From a virus, in IMG/VR virus record IMGVR_UViG_3300032083_002760, positions 1-35,135 of that record: a stretch of 35,135 nucleotides of DNA. One strand, given 5' to 3'. This document shows, in pieces, positions 1-6,618 of the stretch; positions within the stretch are counted from its first letter, which is position 1; each line of letters starts with the position of its first letter. Made by a program: the position numbers and the translations under genes. A model generated the notes under the pieces. That model ran no database searches, had not been told where the DNA came from, and saw only the letters and a list, made by a program, of their open reading frames with translations.

Positions 1-2
1 TA

Positions 3-152
3 AGAAGTGTGAACATAAAAATTAACAAAGAAGGCGCAGAAACAATAACCCCCACAATTTCAACGGCAGGAATAGCAAATAGCCGGTTTAGGCTATTCGA
101 CGAAGTTAGAAACATTAATCAGCGCGTAGCCAATTTAGAAAAGAATTACTAA
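3..152 (+). CDS. 3' end of Gp37-like tail/baseplate protein (continues from 33966-35135)
   Basis: This open frame enters from the left edge and ends at a TAA at 150-152. It gives the last 49 residues of a protein, ending in a short helical tail (NQRVANLEKNY). Bases 1-8 are identical to bases 35128-35135. When these are overlapped, the frame of the gene starting at 33966 continues directly into this one (QDIVRS followed by VNIKINKEG). Joining the ends without overlap would instead place a TAA stop at the junction. I therefore read this as the C-terminus of the Gp37-like tail protein, total about 437 residues. The fragment has no domain that could be recognised alone. Confidence 0.75.
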   Translation, partial: RSVNIKINKEGAETITPTISTAGIANSRFRLFDEVRNINQRVANLEKNY

Positions 153-173
153 CTCCAGAAAGGAGTTTTTTTT

Positions 174-986
174 GTGCCTCCATTAATATCATACTTTCCT
201 TTTGATAGTGGTTTGGGTGAAAGTTCTCGGGAAAACCGCTGGCGCGCAATGATGACTTGGATGCGTACAACTGGAATATTAACCGCATCTCCAACACTAA
301 ATACAGTTGATGATGATAATTTTGTATCGCCGGGAACAGGCTTAGAAGTACAAATCGCGGTCGGTGACGCATGGGTACAAGGACACATGTTCCGTCATGC
401 GGATGACCCTTCGTACTTAGAAATACCCTATAACGACTCTGGCTCAACAAGATATGATCTTGTTACAATCCGCGCCGATTTTGAAGCAAACACAATTTTA
501 TATCATCTTATAGAAGATTCTATAATACCCATTCAAGATCAAGAGATTTGGGACTTGCCCCTAGCTATTATAACCGTAGAGGATCAAGCGACAGAGATTA
601 CTAGCGGAGATATAGAAGATGTAAGAGTGCGAAGCGTGCAAGGGGAGGCAGGTTCAAATGTGATCTCTGTTTCAATTAACGCAGAAACAGTTGACACTAA
701 TACCACAATTAACCCCAACGCCTATCGCTTATTCAATCTTACTGTAGAAGATGATTTAACAATTACTATTTCAGATTTTTCAAGCTCTTCAATCACTAGC
801 AAAGTAACTATTTACCTCATCCAAGACGGCACGGGCGGACACACGGTTACATTTTCCGGTAATGTTCTTTTCCCTGCTGGTATACAGCCAGCGAACACAC
901 AGAATGCAAACAGCATGGATATGTACGAATTTGAATGGAACGGAACAAATTGGATGTGTGTTAACAACACAAGTGATTATTCGTGA
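174..986 (+). CDS. Tail/baseplate receptor-binding protein A
   Basis: A 270-residue virion protein that starts at GTG 174 behind AAAGGAG. Its first roughly 150 residues (FDSGLGESS, RWRAMM, then PLAIITV and DVRVRSVQ) match by eye the N-terminus of the protein at 3117-4100, so this part is probably the shared anchor that docks on the baseplate. Residues about 165-265 form a different beta-rich C-terminal domain with the pattern QDGTGGHTVTF, then an FEWNGTNW end. That pattern is common at the tips of phage fibres and appendages. It lies directly after the Gp37-like gene and is the first of five proteins that probably form the host-recognition apparatus. No enzymatic motif is visible. Receptor binding is inferred from position and architecture. 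Confidence 0.6.
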   Translation: MPPLISYFPFDSGLGESSRENRWRAMMTWMRTTGILTASPTLNTVDDDNFVSPGTGLEVQIAVGDAWVQGHMFRHADDPSYLEIPYNDSGSTRYDLVTIRADFEANTILYHLIEDSIIPIQDQEIWDLPLAIITVEDQATEITSGDIEDVRVRSVQGEAGSNVISVSINAETVDTNTTINPNAYRLFNLTVEDDLTITISDFSSSSITSKVTIYLIQDGTGGHTVTFSGNVLFPAGIQPANTQNANSMDMYEFEWNGTNWMCVNNTSDYS

Positions 987-1678
987 TTATTACAACTTCC
1001 TTATACGCTGGATGGGAATTTGAAAACAATGCGGACGAAATGCGCGGCATGACAATAAACTCTGTAGGATCGGGCATCTCTTATACAAACGGAATTGTAG
1101 GTAGAGCAACTTCTTATACAATCACAAATGGCGGTATAAGTGCAGGAACTACTTCAGATTTTAAATTTTTTCAATCCACAGGAGTATTTACTATTTGTTG
1201 TTGGATGCGTTTAACAAACTATAGCGCAAACTTGCTTAAAGTAATGTGTTCTATGGGTGCTTTAAGCTCTTCCACGACCGGTATTGGCTTTATCTACGAC
1301 AACAGGCAGTTAGCAGGCGCAACGGGAGAATTCACTACGCGTTCAATTCGGGCAATGTGTGGAAAAAGCAGTGGGGCTATGGTCTTTGATTTTGCTTGTA
1401 AAAATGCGATCAACGACAACGATTGGCATCACGTTGCGGTAACTTCAGACCACACAACCAACGCGATTTACGTAGATGGCGTGGCACAGACATTAACTCT
1501 AAACAATACAAATACAACGACGAGTTTAGACGCAAGCGCAAACTTGGTTATTGGTTATCGCGCAACGAACAACGATTCGAAATTTGAAGGCGATTTATCT
1601 AATCTTTATTTTTTTAATACTATGCTCTCAGAGCAGAATATAAGAAGAATAATGCATACAATGCACCCATTTAATTAA
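983..1678 (+). CDS. LamG/concanavalin-like lectin-fold tail protein
   Basis: A 231-residue protein with the full signature of a LamG-type (concanavalin A-like) jelly roll: GWEFENNADEM near the N-terminus, FTICCWMRL around residue 70, NDNDWHHVAV around 150, YVDGVAQTL around 170, and LSNLYFFNTMLSEQNIRRI at the end. Such domains bind glycans and occur in many phage adhesins. The start is GTG at 983, overlapping the previous stop by four bases (GTGA), which points to translational coupling since no good ribosome site precedes it. The whole protein is one lectin domain, so it may bind to the preceding protein. A hydrolytic role is unlikely because no catalytic glutamate motif of the glucanases is seen. 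Confidence 0.7.
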   Translation: MIITTSLYAGWEFENNADEMRGMTINSVGSGISYTNGIVGRATSYTITNGGISAGTTSDFKFFQSTGVFTICCWMRLTNYSANLLKVMCSMGALSSSTTGIGFIYDNRQLAGATGEFTTRSIRAMCGKSSGAMVFDFACKNAINDNDWHHVAVTSDHTTNAIYVDGVAQTLTLNNTNTTTSLDASANLVIGYRATNNDSKFEGDLSNLYFFNTMLSEQNIRRIMHTMHPFN

Positions 1679-1699
1679 AAGTAAAAGGGGGATGTAAAC

Positions 1700-2299
1700 A
1701 TGAATAGTATAACGATTTATAGAACGCAAGGCGCAGATAATCTAGTAGTCGATAGCGGTGGAACATTAACGGTAAAAGAGGGCGGCACGTTATGCATGGA
1801 ACCCGGGTCAATTTTATGTAATAGCTTTCCTACTCCACCTACCACCTTGTCAGCTTGTAGGATTATGCGCGACACAGATATAACACTAACGCCCGATGTC
1901 GCGGAAAATATTCAGTTTAATACGTCTATATATGATTCTTCTAATATGCATTCTACTACTGAAAATAACGATAGAGTCTATATCCCAAAAGACGGACTAT
2001 ATAACATATCATTCAATGCAAGATTTATATGGGAAGAAGGTTCCGCTGGATTATTGACTTTTTCTGTCTATAAAAATAACGGGTCAAATAATACTATTTT
2101 TTTACAATGCGGCTCAACTTACACAATCGGAGTTAAGGATCACATCGCAAATGGGACAACTACGCAAGAATTTGAGGAGGGAGATTATATCTATGTTGAG
2201 GCATACCGGGGTTCCATTGCAACCGGAACACTAGTAATCTATTCTATTGCAGAATATAGCCCTCTTTTAACTGTTACTTATTTGGGAGTAACAGCATAG
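1700..2299 (+). CDS. Tail protein with C1q/TNF-like C-terminal domain
   Basis: A 199-residue protein starting at ATG 1700 after AAAGGGGG. Residues 1-45 are a small beta-helix-like head (TLTVKEGGTLCMEPGSI). Residues about 60-199 look like a C1q/TNF-type trimeric jelly roll: a FNTSIYD strand, YIPKDGLYNISFNARF, the EEGDYIYVEAY turn and a closing SPLLTVTYLG strand. This fold is used by phage fibre tips and by spore-surface proteins. The same closing strand motif is found at the end of the protein at 3117-4100. Likely a receptor-binding or fibre component. The assignment rests on pattern only. Confidence 0.6.
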   Translation: MNSITIYRTQGADNLVVDSGGTLTVKEGGTLCMEPGSILCNSFPTPPTTLSACRIMRDTDITLTPDVAENIQFNTSIYDSSNMHSTTENNDRVYIPKDGLYNISFNARFIWEEGSAGLLTFSVYKNNGSNNTIFLQCGSTYTIGVKDHIANGTTTQEFEEGDYIYVEAYRGSIATGTLVIYSIAEYSPLLTVTYLGVTA

Positions 2300-2351
2300 T
2301 CCACACACAAAAAAATCTTGCTTCATATTATATAATATGGAGGGGATAATT

Positions 2352-3053
2352 TTGCCTATAGACATGAATATTAGCGGCTTTAATGTAACAGGATGTGAAC
2401 AAGTTCCTTTGCTAGTGAATAGTTCTTCTATAGTCTCAAACGTTGACTTTTACACAGTTCCGGCAGGGAAAAGACTTTTTATAGATACAGTTAGTACTAA
2501 CCCTATGGAGTGGGTAACCAATTTTTATTTATCTATAAACGTGGCAGGTAATTACTATCAACTTCCCATTCGTGGTTTATCTCTTGTTTTTTACATCGCA
2601 GAGGCCGGGGAAACTTTAGCATATTCCACTACTTCTGCAGACCCTACAAACATTTGGGTTAGGGGAATTTTGTTCGACGATACAAATCCACTAAAAACAG
2701 TAAAAAATCTTTCTCTAACGGCTGGAGATAATACAATATATACAACCCCAGCTTCTACGAGTGCTTGCATATTAAAACTAAACCCTTTCTACACCACTCT
2801 TTCATTTAATAATCAAATAATTTTTATCGCAAATTTTTCGGGAGGAACGCGCCAATATCTTTCTCACGTAGTGCCTAACGGGTCTTCTCCTTCTAACTCG
2901 AACTTGATCGGAGAAACTTCTATTAAACATTCTTCAATGTACTTTATTATTAACAGTGCAACACTCAATCAAGGCGACTTTATCAATGTTAACTCATCGG
3001 CATCGGGAGGAACCCAATACGCTTGGGCAACTGTTTATGAGTTTCCATCTTAA
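2352..3053 (+). CDS. Tail-associated protein with two tandem jelly-roll-like repeats
   Basis: A protein of about 233 residues built of two similar beta-rich halves. The first has VDFYTVPAGKRLFI, FYLSINVAGNYYQL, then AGETLAYS and IWVRGILFD. The second has NTIYTTPASTSACIL, FIANFSGGTRQYL, then QGDFINVN and YAWATVYEF. The halves are probably an internal duplication. An ATG at 2337 is in frame, but it lies before the GGAGGGG ribosome site at 2339-2345. The TTG at 2352, six bases after that site, is the better start. A TATAAT sits at 2331 but I see no matching -35 box. The function is not recognised; position among tail adhesins suggests a virion surface protein. Confidence 0.55.
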   Translation: MPIDMNISGFNVTGCEQVPLLVNSSSIVSNVDFYTVPAGKRLFIDTVSTNPMEWVTNFYLSINVAGNYYQLPIRGLSLVFYIAEAGETLAYSTTSADPTNIWVRGILFDDTNPLKTVKNLSLTAGDNTIYTTPASTSACILKLNPFYTTLSFNNQIIFIANFSGGTRQYLSHVVPNGSSPSNSNLIGETSIKHSSMYFIINSATLNQGDFINVNSSASGGTQYAWATVYEFPS

Positions 3054-3067
3054 TATTTTTTCGCTCT

Positions 3068-3095
3068 AAACCCCTTAAATTTAAGGGGTTTTTTT
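3068..3095 (+). terminator. Rho-independent terminator after tail gene at 2352
   Basis: A perfect inverted repeat (AACCCCTTAAA and its complement TTTAAGGGGTT) is followed by a run of seven T. It lies 15 bases after the stop codon at 3053 and before the next gene, so it ends or tunes late transcription ahead of the last adhesin gene. Confidence 0.85.
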
Positions 3096-3116
3096 AATGG
3101 AAAAGGAGGCATATAA

Positions 3117-4100
3117 ATGTCCGTTACATTCGATTATTTCCCGTTCAATACAGGGCTGGGTGAAGACTCTTACGAGGATCGTTGGAGAGCTATTATTTCA
3201 ACGATGCGATCAAACGGAGTAGTAGTCGCAGGGCGTTTTATGTCCCAGCCAACCGGCGCGACCCCTAACGATTTATGCGTGTTCACAGATCCGGGTAACT
3301 TACGTGTCAGGGTGGGATATGGGACGGCGTTCATAAACGGACAAATGTTTCAAGCCATTACAAATAATGCAAGTCCCCAGTATACATTGTTAGATGTAGA
3401 GCCGAACCTTGGGGGGAGTCCTCGCACAGATTTAGTTGTAGCGCGTGCAAATTATGCAGAGTCAACAATAACATACCTCATACTTCTGGATACGAACGAA
3501 CCTGTTATAGATGCGAACACATACGACATTCCGCTCGCTCAGTTAACTGTACCCCCCTCAGCTACGGAAATAATACAAAGCAATATTTTAGATCGTCGCG
3601 TATCTTCCAACCAAGCTACATTTGCCCCAATGCTCATAGCTCGTCGAATTGTAGACCTAGCAATACCAGCAGGTTCAGGAGTTAACACAGACCCAACAAT
3701 AATACCATGGACAACGATCGAGCGCGGAAATATGTTTATGCGCGACCCAGACGACAACACAATAATCAACATAAAAGAAACTGGTGTTTACGATATAAAA
3801 TGTACCATAGCTTGGGACGGAACAATGGGCGATACTACACTTAGAAAAATAACGATTTTCAGAGAGTCTGAGGGGGTTACAACCTCTATATCTCAAGCAT
3901 CCGTTGTAACAAGCGGAATTAACACTGTTTCGGTGATATGCAACGCTACAAGGACAATAGAACTATCTCAATTTGATAAAATATACGTAGGTGCATACAA
4001 TTATAACCTCTCGAACGCTACCGAAATAATCTTCGAAGGGAACTACTCTCCCATTATTTCCGTAATAAAAATAGCGGATTCCGTGGGAATAGAAAACTAA
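3117..4100 (+). CDS. Tail/baseplate receptor-binding protein B (shared anchor, C1q-like tip)
   Basis: A 327-residue protein starting at ATG 3117 with AAAGGAGG eight bases upstream. Residues 1-165 repeat the anchor module of the protein at 174-986 (FNTGLGEDS, RWRAII, PLAQLTV, ILDRRVSSNQ). Residues about 175-325 are a different domain of C1q/TNF-like type (GVYDIKCTIAWDG, FDKIYVGAY, closing SPIISVIKI). This is a typical arrangement for phage receptor-binding proteins in which the tip is swapped while the dock is kept. It is the last late gene of the block and is followed by the promoter at 4146. It has its own terminator-proximal position after 3068-3095, so its level may differ from the upstream adhesins. 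Confidence 0.6.
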   Translation: MSVTFDYFPFNTGLGEDSYEDRWRAIISTMRSNGVVVAGRFMSQPTGATPNDLCVFTDPGNLRVRVGYGTAFINGQMFQAITNNASPQYTLLDVEPNLGGSPRTDLVVARANYAESTITYLILLDTNEPVIDANTYDIPLAQLTVPPSATEIIQSNILDRRVSSNQATFAPMLIARRIVDLAIPAGSGVNTDPTIIPWTTIERGNMFMRDPDDNTIINIKETGVYDIKCTIAWDGTMGDTTLRKITIFRESEGVTTSISQASVVTSGINTVSVICNATRTIELSQFDKIYVGAYNYNLSNATEIIFEGNYSPIISVIKIADSVGIEN

Positions 4101-4145
4101 AAAAATATTCTATAATTTATCCCACTCAAAAAAAAGAAAAAAATC

Positions 4146-4174
4146 TTGAATCTAAGTATGCATATGTGTATAAT
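4146..4174 (+). promoter_or_regulatory. Strong sigmaA-type promoter for a short noncoding transcript
   Basis: TTGAAT at 4146-4151 and TATAAT at 4169-4174 are separated by exactly 17 bases, with TG dinucleotides just before the -10 box. Transcription would begin near 4181 and there is no credible gene before the terminator at 4357-4389. Confidence 0.75.
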
Positions 4175-4187
4175 AGTAAACATTAAA

Positions 4188-4276
4188 AGCAAGATTTTAT
4201 ATGAACTAAATGGAATGTAAATTATGCATAATATATACATTCAAATTAGCAAGAATTTTATATGAACTAAATGGAA
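4188..4276 (+). repeat. Two direct repeats of 28-29 bp, 60 bp apart
   Basis: Copy 1 at 4188-4215 and copy 2 at 4248-4276 share the sequence AGCAAGA(A)TTTTATATGAA followed by CTAAATGGAA, with a single A inserted in the second copy. Only two copies exist, so this is not an iteron array or CRISPR. Both lie inside the candidate noncoding transcript. Confidence 0.85.
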
Positions 4277-4356
4277 CACAGGGTGTATTTAAATAAAGAT
4301 TGTTGCAAAAAAAAGCAACTTCTTATTTAAAAACTAGAATAGGAACATACGATGTG

Positions 4357-4389
4357 AAAAAAGAGGCCTTATATAAGGCCTCTTTTTTT
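4357..4389. terminator. Bidirectional rho-independent terminator
   Basis: The palindrome GAGGCCTTATATAAGGCCTC is flanked by A-run on the left and T-run on the right, so it works on both strands. It ends the candidate RNA from the left and backs up the end of the toxin-antitoxin operon from the right. Confidence 0.85.
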
Positions 4390-4403
4390 GTCCGTGTTAA
4401 TCG

Positions 4404-4431
4404 AAAATTAAAAGAGAGTCTATGGACTCTC
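4404..4431 (-). terminator. Terminator of the toxin-antitoxin operon
   Basis: On the minus strand GAGAGTC-CATA-GACTCTC is followed by TTTTAATTTT directly after the toxin stop codon at 4432. Confidence 0.7.
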
Positions 4432-4704
4432 CTACATTTTTCTATATTCTTTTCCTCTGTGAAATACAGATCGAATATGTATATATCTTTTATCCCAATC
4501 ATATTGAAATGTTACTCTAAAGTCTCCAACACGAATTCTATATATTTCCTCTTCGCACTCTAAACGTATAACTCCATCCGTTGGAAACCAACTTAATTTT
4601 TCTATAGCATCTTTTATTCTCTTTCTTGTTTTTGTGTCTTGTTTTTTTAAATACTTCTCTGCTTTTGAAGGTATATCTTGAACAAAGTACCTTGTTTTAT
4701 TCAT
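4432..4704 (-). CDS. RelE/ParE-family toxin (mRNA interferase-like)
   Basis: A 90-residue basic protein with the RelE/ParE toxin pattern: an N-terminal strand and helix rich in lysine (KAEKYLKKQDTKTRKRI), then RLECEEEIYRIRVGDFRVTF, and the closing IHIRSVFHRGKEYRK strand. Toxins of this family cut mRNA on the ribosome (RelE) or poison gyrase (ParE); the RGKEYR end is closer to the RelE/YoeB side, but this cannot be fixed by eye. The start overlaps the antitoxin stop by four bases (ATGA), the usual toxin-second order. On a plasmid-like prophage it would act as an addiction module against plasmid loss, and may also act in phage exclusion. Confidence 0.85.
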   Translation of the reverse strand: MNKTRYFVQDIPSKAEKYLKKQDTKTRKRIKDAIEKLSWFPTDGVIRLECEEEIYRIRVGDFRVTFQYDWDKRYIHIRSVFHRGKEYRKM

Positions 4705-4949
4705 TCCCCATCACGTTCTATACTTTTTTTTACATCTTCCCAAGATACTTTTTCTGTGCATTCCATTTGTTCTTTTTCTTCTTGCGATAGGTCATAAGAC
4801 TCTGTTTTGAGACTCTTTTTCCATTCGTGTATTTCTTCTTTATGCGTGGGAGGCTCCGCCCAAACCTCTATCATGCGTAGTACCCTTTCGATATAAGCCT
4901 CTGGGACATTATTAACAGCGTCAATCAATTGCTTCCTGTGAAAACTCAT
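4701..4949 (-). CDS. Antitoxin partner of the RelE/ParE toxin
   Basis: An acidic 82-residue protein directly upstream of the toxin. The start is taken at ATG 4949 because AGAGGTGAG sits six bases before it; an in-frame ATG at 4976 has no such site. The N-terminal 25 residues are helical (MSFHRKQLIDAVNNVPEAYIERVLRMI) and the C-terminal part is highly charged (EEKEQMECTEKVSWEDVKKSIERDGE), as in antitoxins whose disordered tail wraps the toxin. I cannot assign the DNA-binding fold. Function follows from gene order, overlap and size. Confidence 0.75.
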   Translation of the reverse strand: MSFHRKQLIDAVNNVPEAYIERVLRMIEVWAEPPTHKEEIHEWKKSLKTESYDLSQEEKEQMECTEKVSWEDVKKSIERDGE

Positions 4950-4972
4950 ATTTCTCACCTCTTGCACTTTTT

Positions 4973-5065
4973 TCACTCCCTTTTATATTTTCCATCCACT
5001 AAACATAAAATACTTCCCACTACTAAGCCCAACAATGCGCACCCAATAAGTATTATCCATGCCAT
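4973..5065 (-). CDS. Small single-span membrane protein (30 aa)
   Basis: Start ATG 5065, stop TGA at 4973-4975. The product starts MAWIILIGCALLGLVVG, one hydrophobic segment of about 20 residues, and ends with the charged tail DGKYKRE. A purine-rich AGGAGAGAGAG stretch lies before it, and it fits neatly between the HTH gene (stop 5067) and the antitoxin gene. A second, hydrophilic frame of similar length overlaps it but looks less gene-like. Function unknown; type I-like toxic peptides and phage membrane effectors have this size. Confidence 0.5.
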   Translation of the reverse strand: MAWIILIGCALLGLVVGSILCLVDGKYKRE

Positions 5066-5066
5066 G

Positions 5067-5240
5067 TCATTCGCTCTCTCTCTCCTTTTTAGGATTTGGC
5101 TGATCTCTTTCTATAAACCAGACGTTCCTGATGCGTATACATTTCAATTCTCCCCGTGCGCATAGTCTTCTTACCCAGCTCGAAGAAACACCCCAAATTT
5201 CTTGAGCCTCCAAAGACGACATATATTTATCAAAATCCAT
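5067..5240 (-). CDS. Small MerR/excisionase-type HTH DNA-binding protein
   Basis: 57 residues starting at ATG 5240 after a G-rich ribosome site at about 5248-5256. The sequence SSLEAQEIWGVSSSWVRRLCARGEL followed by KCIRIRNVWFIERDQ is the winged helix of MerR/excisionase-like proteins: a turn-helix with the WG.SS.WVRRLC recognition helix and a wing strand. Proteins of this kind act as excisionases, plasmid copy regulators or autorepressors. Its own promoter carries the palindrome at 5271-5288, so it is a good candidate for the protein that binds both copies of that palindrome. With no integrase in the genome, a pure excisionase role is unlikely. Confidence 0.7.
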   Translation of the reverse strand: MDFDKYMSSLEAQEIWGVSSSWVRRLCARGELKCIRIRNVWFIERDQPNPKKERESE

Positions 5241-5262
5241 ATAATAGCCCCCCCTAGGGGCT

Positions 5263-5288
5263 ATTATAGCAGTTCCGAACGCGGAAGT
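5263..5288 (-). promoter_or_regulatory. Promoter with operator copy 2 for the HTH/TA operon
   Basis: On the minus strand a TATAAT (5268-5263) is preceded by the palindrome-like site AGTTCCG-N4-CGGAAGT (5271-5288), which occupies the spacer and -35 position. No strong -35 box is seen. Between this promoter and the ATG at 5240 is an inverted repeat (AATAGCCCC/GGGGCTATT, about 5243-5266) that could act in the leader RNA. Confidence 0.6.
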
Positions 5289-5293
5289 GATCA

Positions 5294-5752
5294 TCACGTA
5301 AAAACCACTTCATTAAATCTCAGTTTGAAATTGGGATTCTTTTTTATGTATACATACTCTTTTTTTATCTCAATAATCTTACCGTTTTTGATTTTAAGGG
5401 GGCAATTGTTGCTAATACTATTTGTTTCTTCGTTGTAGTATTTCCTGTAATCACCGGGAATGGATATTAGATAATCGTCATTTTTTACACCTGTGACGGT
5501 ATACCCCTCATCATCGTCGTCTCGTATAAAAGAAATTTCTTTATCTTTTTCTAACGACCTAATAAATATTCTATCAACTTCTTGAAGTATATCGTCGTAT
5601 TGTTCTTCTTCAAAAAACTCTATATAGTCGTTTACTGCATCTTCCAAGCGCATACTAACTTCCTTGTCAGACAGCTCAATTATTAAATCCTCTTTAACTT
5701 CTTCTTTTAATTCTTTAACTAATTCTAAAGCAATTCTTCTCTCTAGATTCAT
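5294..5752 (-). CDS. Acidic protein of unknown function (152 aa)
   Basis: The start is taken at ATG 5752, seven bases after AAGGAGGG; the ATG two codons earlier is too close to that site. Residues 1-75 are very acidic and helical (VKELKEEVKEDLIIELSDKE, YIEFFEEEQYDDILQEV). The C-terminal half is beta-rich and lysine-containing (IISIPGDYRKYYNE-type stretch, KIKNGKIIEIKKEYVYIKK). I do not recognise the family. It is transcribed from the promoter with operator copy 1 and lies ahead of the HTH and toxin-antitoxin genes on the same strand, so it may share their control. Confidence 0.6.
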   Translation of the reverse strand: MNLERRIALELVKELKEEVKEDLIIELSDKEVSMRLEDAVNDYIEFFEEEQYDDILQEVDRIFIRSLEKDKEISFIRDDDDEGYTVTGVKNDDYLISIPGDYRKYYNEETNSISNNCPLKIKNGKIIEIKKEYVYIKKNPNFKLRFNEVVFT

Positions 5753-5783
5753 GTTCATACCCTCCTTTTTATCTTACAAACAT

Positions 5784-5812
5784 AGTGTATCACTTCCGGA
5801 AGCGGAAGTAAA
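5784..5812 (-). promoter_or_regulatory. Promoter with perfect operator copy 1
   Basis: Minus-strand -35 TTTACT (5812-5807) and -10 TACACT (5789-5784) are 17 bases apart. The perfect palindrome ACTTCCG-GAAG-CGGAAGT (5792-5809) fills the spacer, so bound protein would block RNA polymerase. The related site lies at 5271-5288. Confidence 0.7.
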
Positions 5813-5907
5813 TTAGAAAGTTTGTTCCCTCCCCCAATTAATAATGAATAATTTTCTAGGAATGCTTTAGTACCGCGGTTTTTCCTCCCCTCCCCTACTT
5901 TGCATAT

Positions 5908-5938
5908 TAAAAAAACAGCCCTCTGGGGGGCTATTTTT
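5908..5938 (-). terminator. Terminator of the par operon
   Basis: On the minus strand an AGCCC/GGGCT stem with extra C/G pairs is followed by seven T. It lies between the end of the gene at 5981-6346 and the promoter region at 5784-5812, closing the operon that starts with parM. The remaining bases between 5813 and 5980 show no gene. Confidence 0.75.
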
Positions 5939-5980
5939 GGAATGTACTTACACTAGGGGAATTCAATATTCAATCACTTT

Positions 5981-6346
5981 TCAAGCATTTATTTTTTTAA
6001 TTCGTATGTACGCCATTTGTACGGGATAGTACGTATCCTTTTCAATTATCCTTCCATCACGAGTGAATAATATATCCGTAGAGTAGCATTGATCAAGGTC
6101 ATTCACCCCCGTTAAATCTCTCCTAAAAAACCATTCTTCTAACTCGTTTTGCTTTTCAAGTATCTTTGTCTTTTTCACTCTGTGTACTTCGTATTCACCT
6201 TCTGAACAGTCGCATTTAAACTCTAACGACCCTATCTGAGGGAGTTCTAGAAGTATTTCTGACTCTTTTATTGTACGTTTACAATCGAGACATCTTACAT
6301 TCGCATCATGCAATATAACGGATTCTACCTCTTTAATTGCGCTCAT
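5981..6346 (-). CDS. Zinc-ribbon-like protein of unknown function (121 aa)
   Basis: Starts at ATG 6346 behind GGAGGAG. Residues 18-23 (RCLDCK) and 44-48 (KCDCS) give four cysteines as CxxC and CxC, a probable zinc site. Before it is a helix (SAIKEVESVILHDAN), after it a charged helix (HRVKKTKILEKQNELEEWFFRRDL) and a beta-rich end. It is the last gene of the parM-parR transcription unit, 39 bases after parR. It could be an accessory segregation or copy-control factor, but this is inference from position only. Confidence 0.6.
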   Translation of the reverse strand: MSAIKEVESVILHDANVRCLDCKRTIKESEILLELPQIGSLEFKCDCSEGEYEVHRVKKTKILEKQNELEEWFFRRDLTGVNDLDQCYSTDILFTRDGRIIEKDTYYPVQMAYIRIKKINA

Positions 6347-6384
6347 TTTTCAACACTCCTCCTCATCGAATCTTCTTTCATTTT

Positions 6385-6618
6385 TCAAAAATGAAATTTT
6401 ACTCCAGCATCTTTTATGGATGGCCTACTCTTATTTTCTTTTTTCTTTTCTTGTTTTTTGGGTTCAATATTCAATCCCTGCGACTTGTAATTTACCATTA
6501 GATATTTAATAAACGATGAAAATGAATTTACGTTGCAAGCATCTTCATATAATTCTTTTTCGATCGGATTATCAAGGTTAAATGCTACTCCCTTAATTTT
6601 TTGTTTAGACATAAGCAT
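6385..6618 (-). CDS. ParR-like centromere-binding protein (ribbon-helix-helix)
   Basis: 77 residues. The start ATG 6618 overlaps the parM end by 14 bases; an alternative ATG at 6612 is equally possible, with AGAGG upstream. The sequence IKGVAFNLDNPIEKELYEDA then FSSFIKYLMVNYK is the pattern of the small DNA-binding adaptors found with ParM in Gram-positive plasmids: a strand followed by two helices of a ribbon-helix-helix dimer. The basic tail (KKQEKKKENKSRPS) may reach the filament or DNA. In type II segregation systems ParR binds repeats (parC) and caps the growing ParM filament, pushing plasmid copies apart. Confidence 0.75.
   Translation of the reverse strand: MLMSKQKIKGVAFNLDNPIEKELYEDACNVNSFSSFIKYLMVNYKSQGLNIEPKKQEKKKENKSRPSIKDAGVKFHF

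Larger units (their letters stand above)
4181..4389 (+). ncRNA. Candidate small noncoding RNA of about 210 nt
   Basis: A strong promoter (4146-4174) and a strong terminator (4357-4389) frame about 210 bases. Inside are two near-identical direct repeats (4188-4215 and 4248-4276) and a long hairpin whose inner stem is GTTGC/GCAAC at 4302-4306 and 4315-4319, extended outward by A/T pairs over about 4291-4329. Each repeat contains ATGAACTAA, which would encode only two residues, so a protein product is not supported. The convergent toxin-antitoxin operon ends on the other side of the terminator. Function is unknown; a regulatory RNA, a decoy or a counting element of the plasmid state are possibilities. 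Confidence 0.5.

Noticed and set aside
983-1678. LamG protein as endolysin or glucanase
   Set aside because: It shows the lectin-type LamG strands without a catalytic glutamate motif and lies among adhesins.
4188-4276. CRISPR-like direct repeats
   Set aside because: Only two imperfect copies, and no cas genes.
4300-4563. Plus-strand open frame of 87 codons
   Set aside because: It runs through a terminator hairpin and antisense to the toxin gene and has no ribosome site.
5067-5240. Excisionase assignment for the small HTH protein
   Set aside because: No integrase is present, so only a general DNA-binding role is supported.
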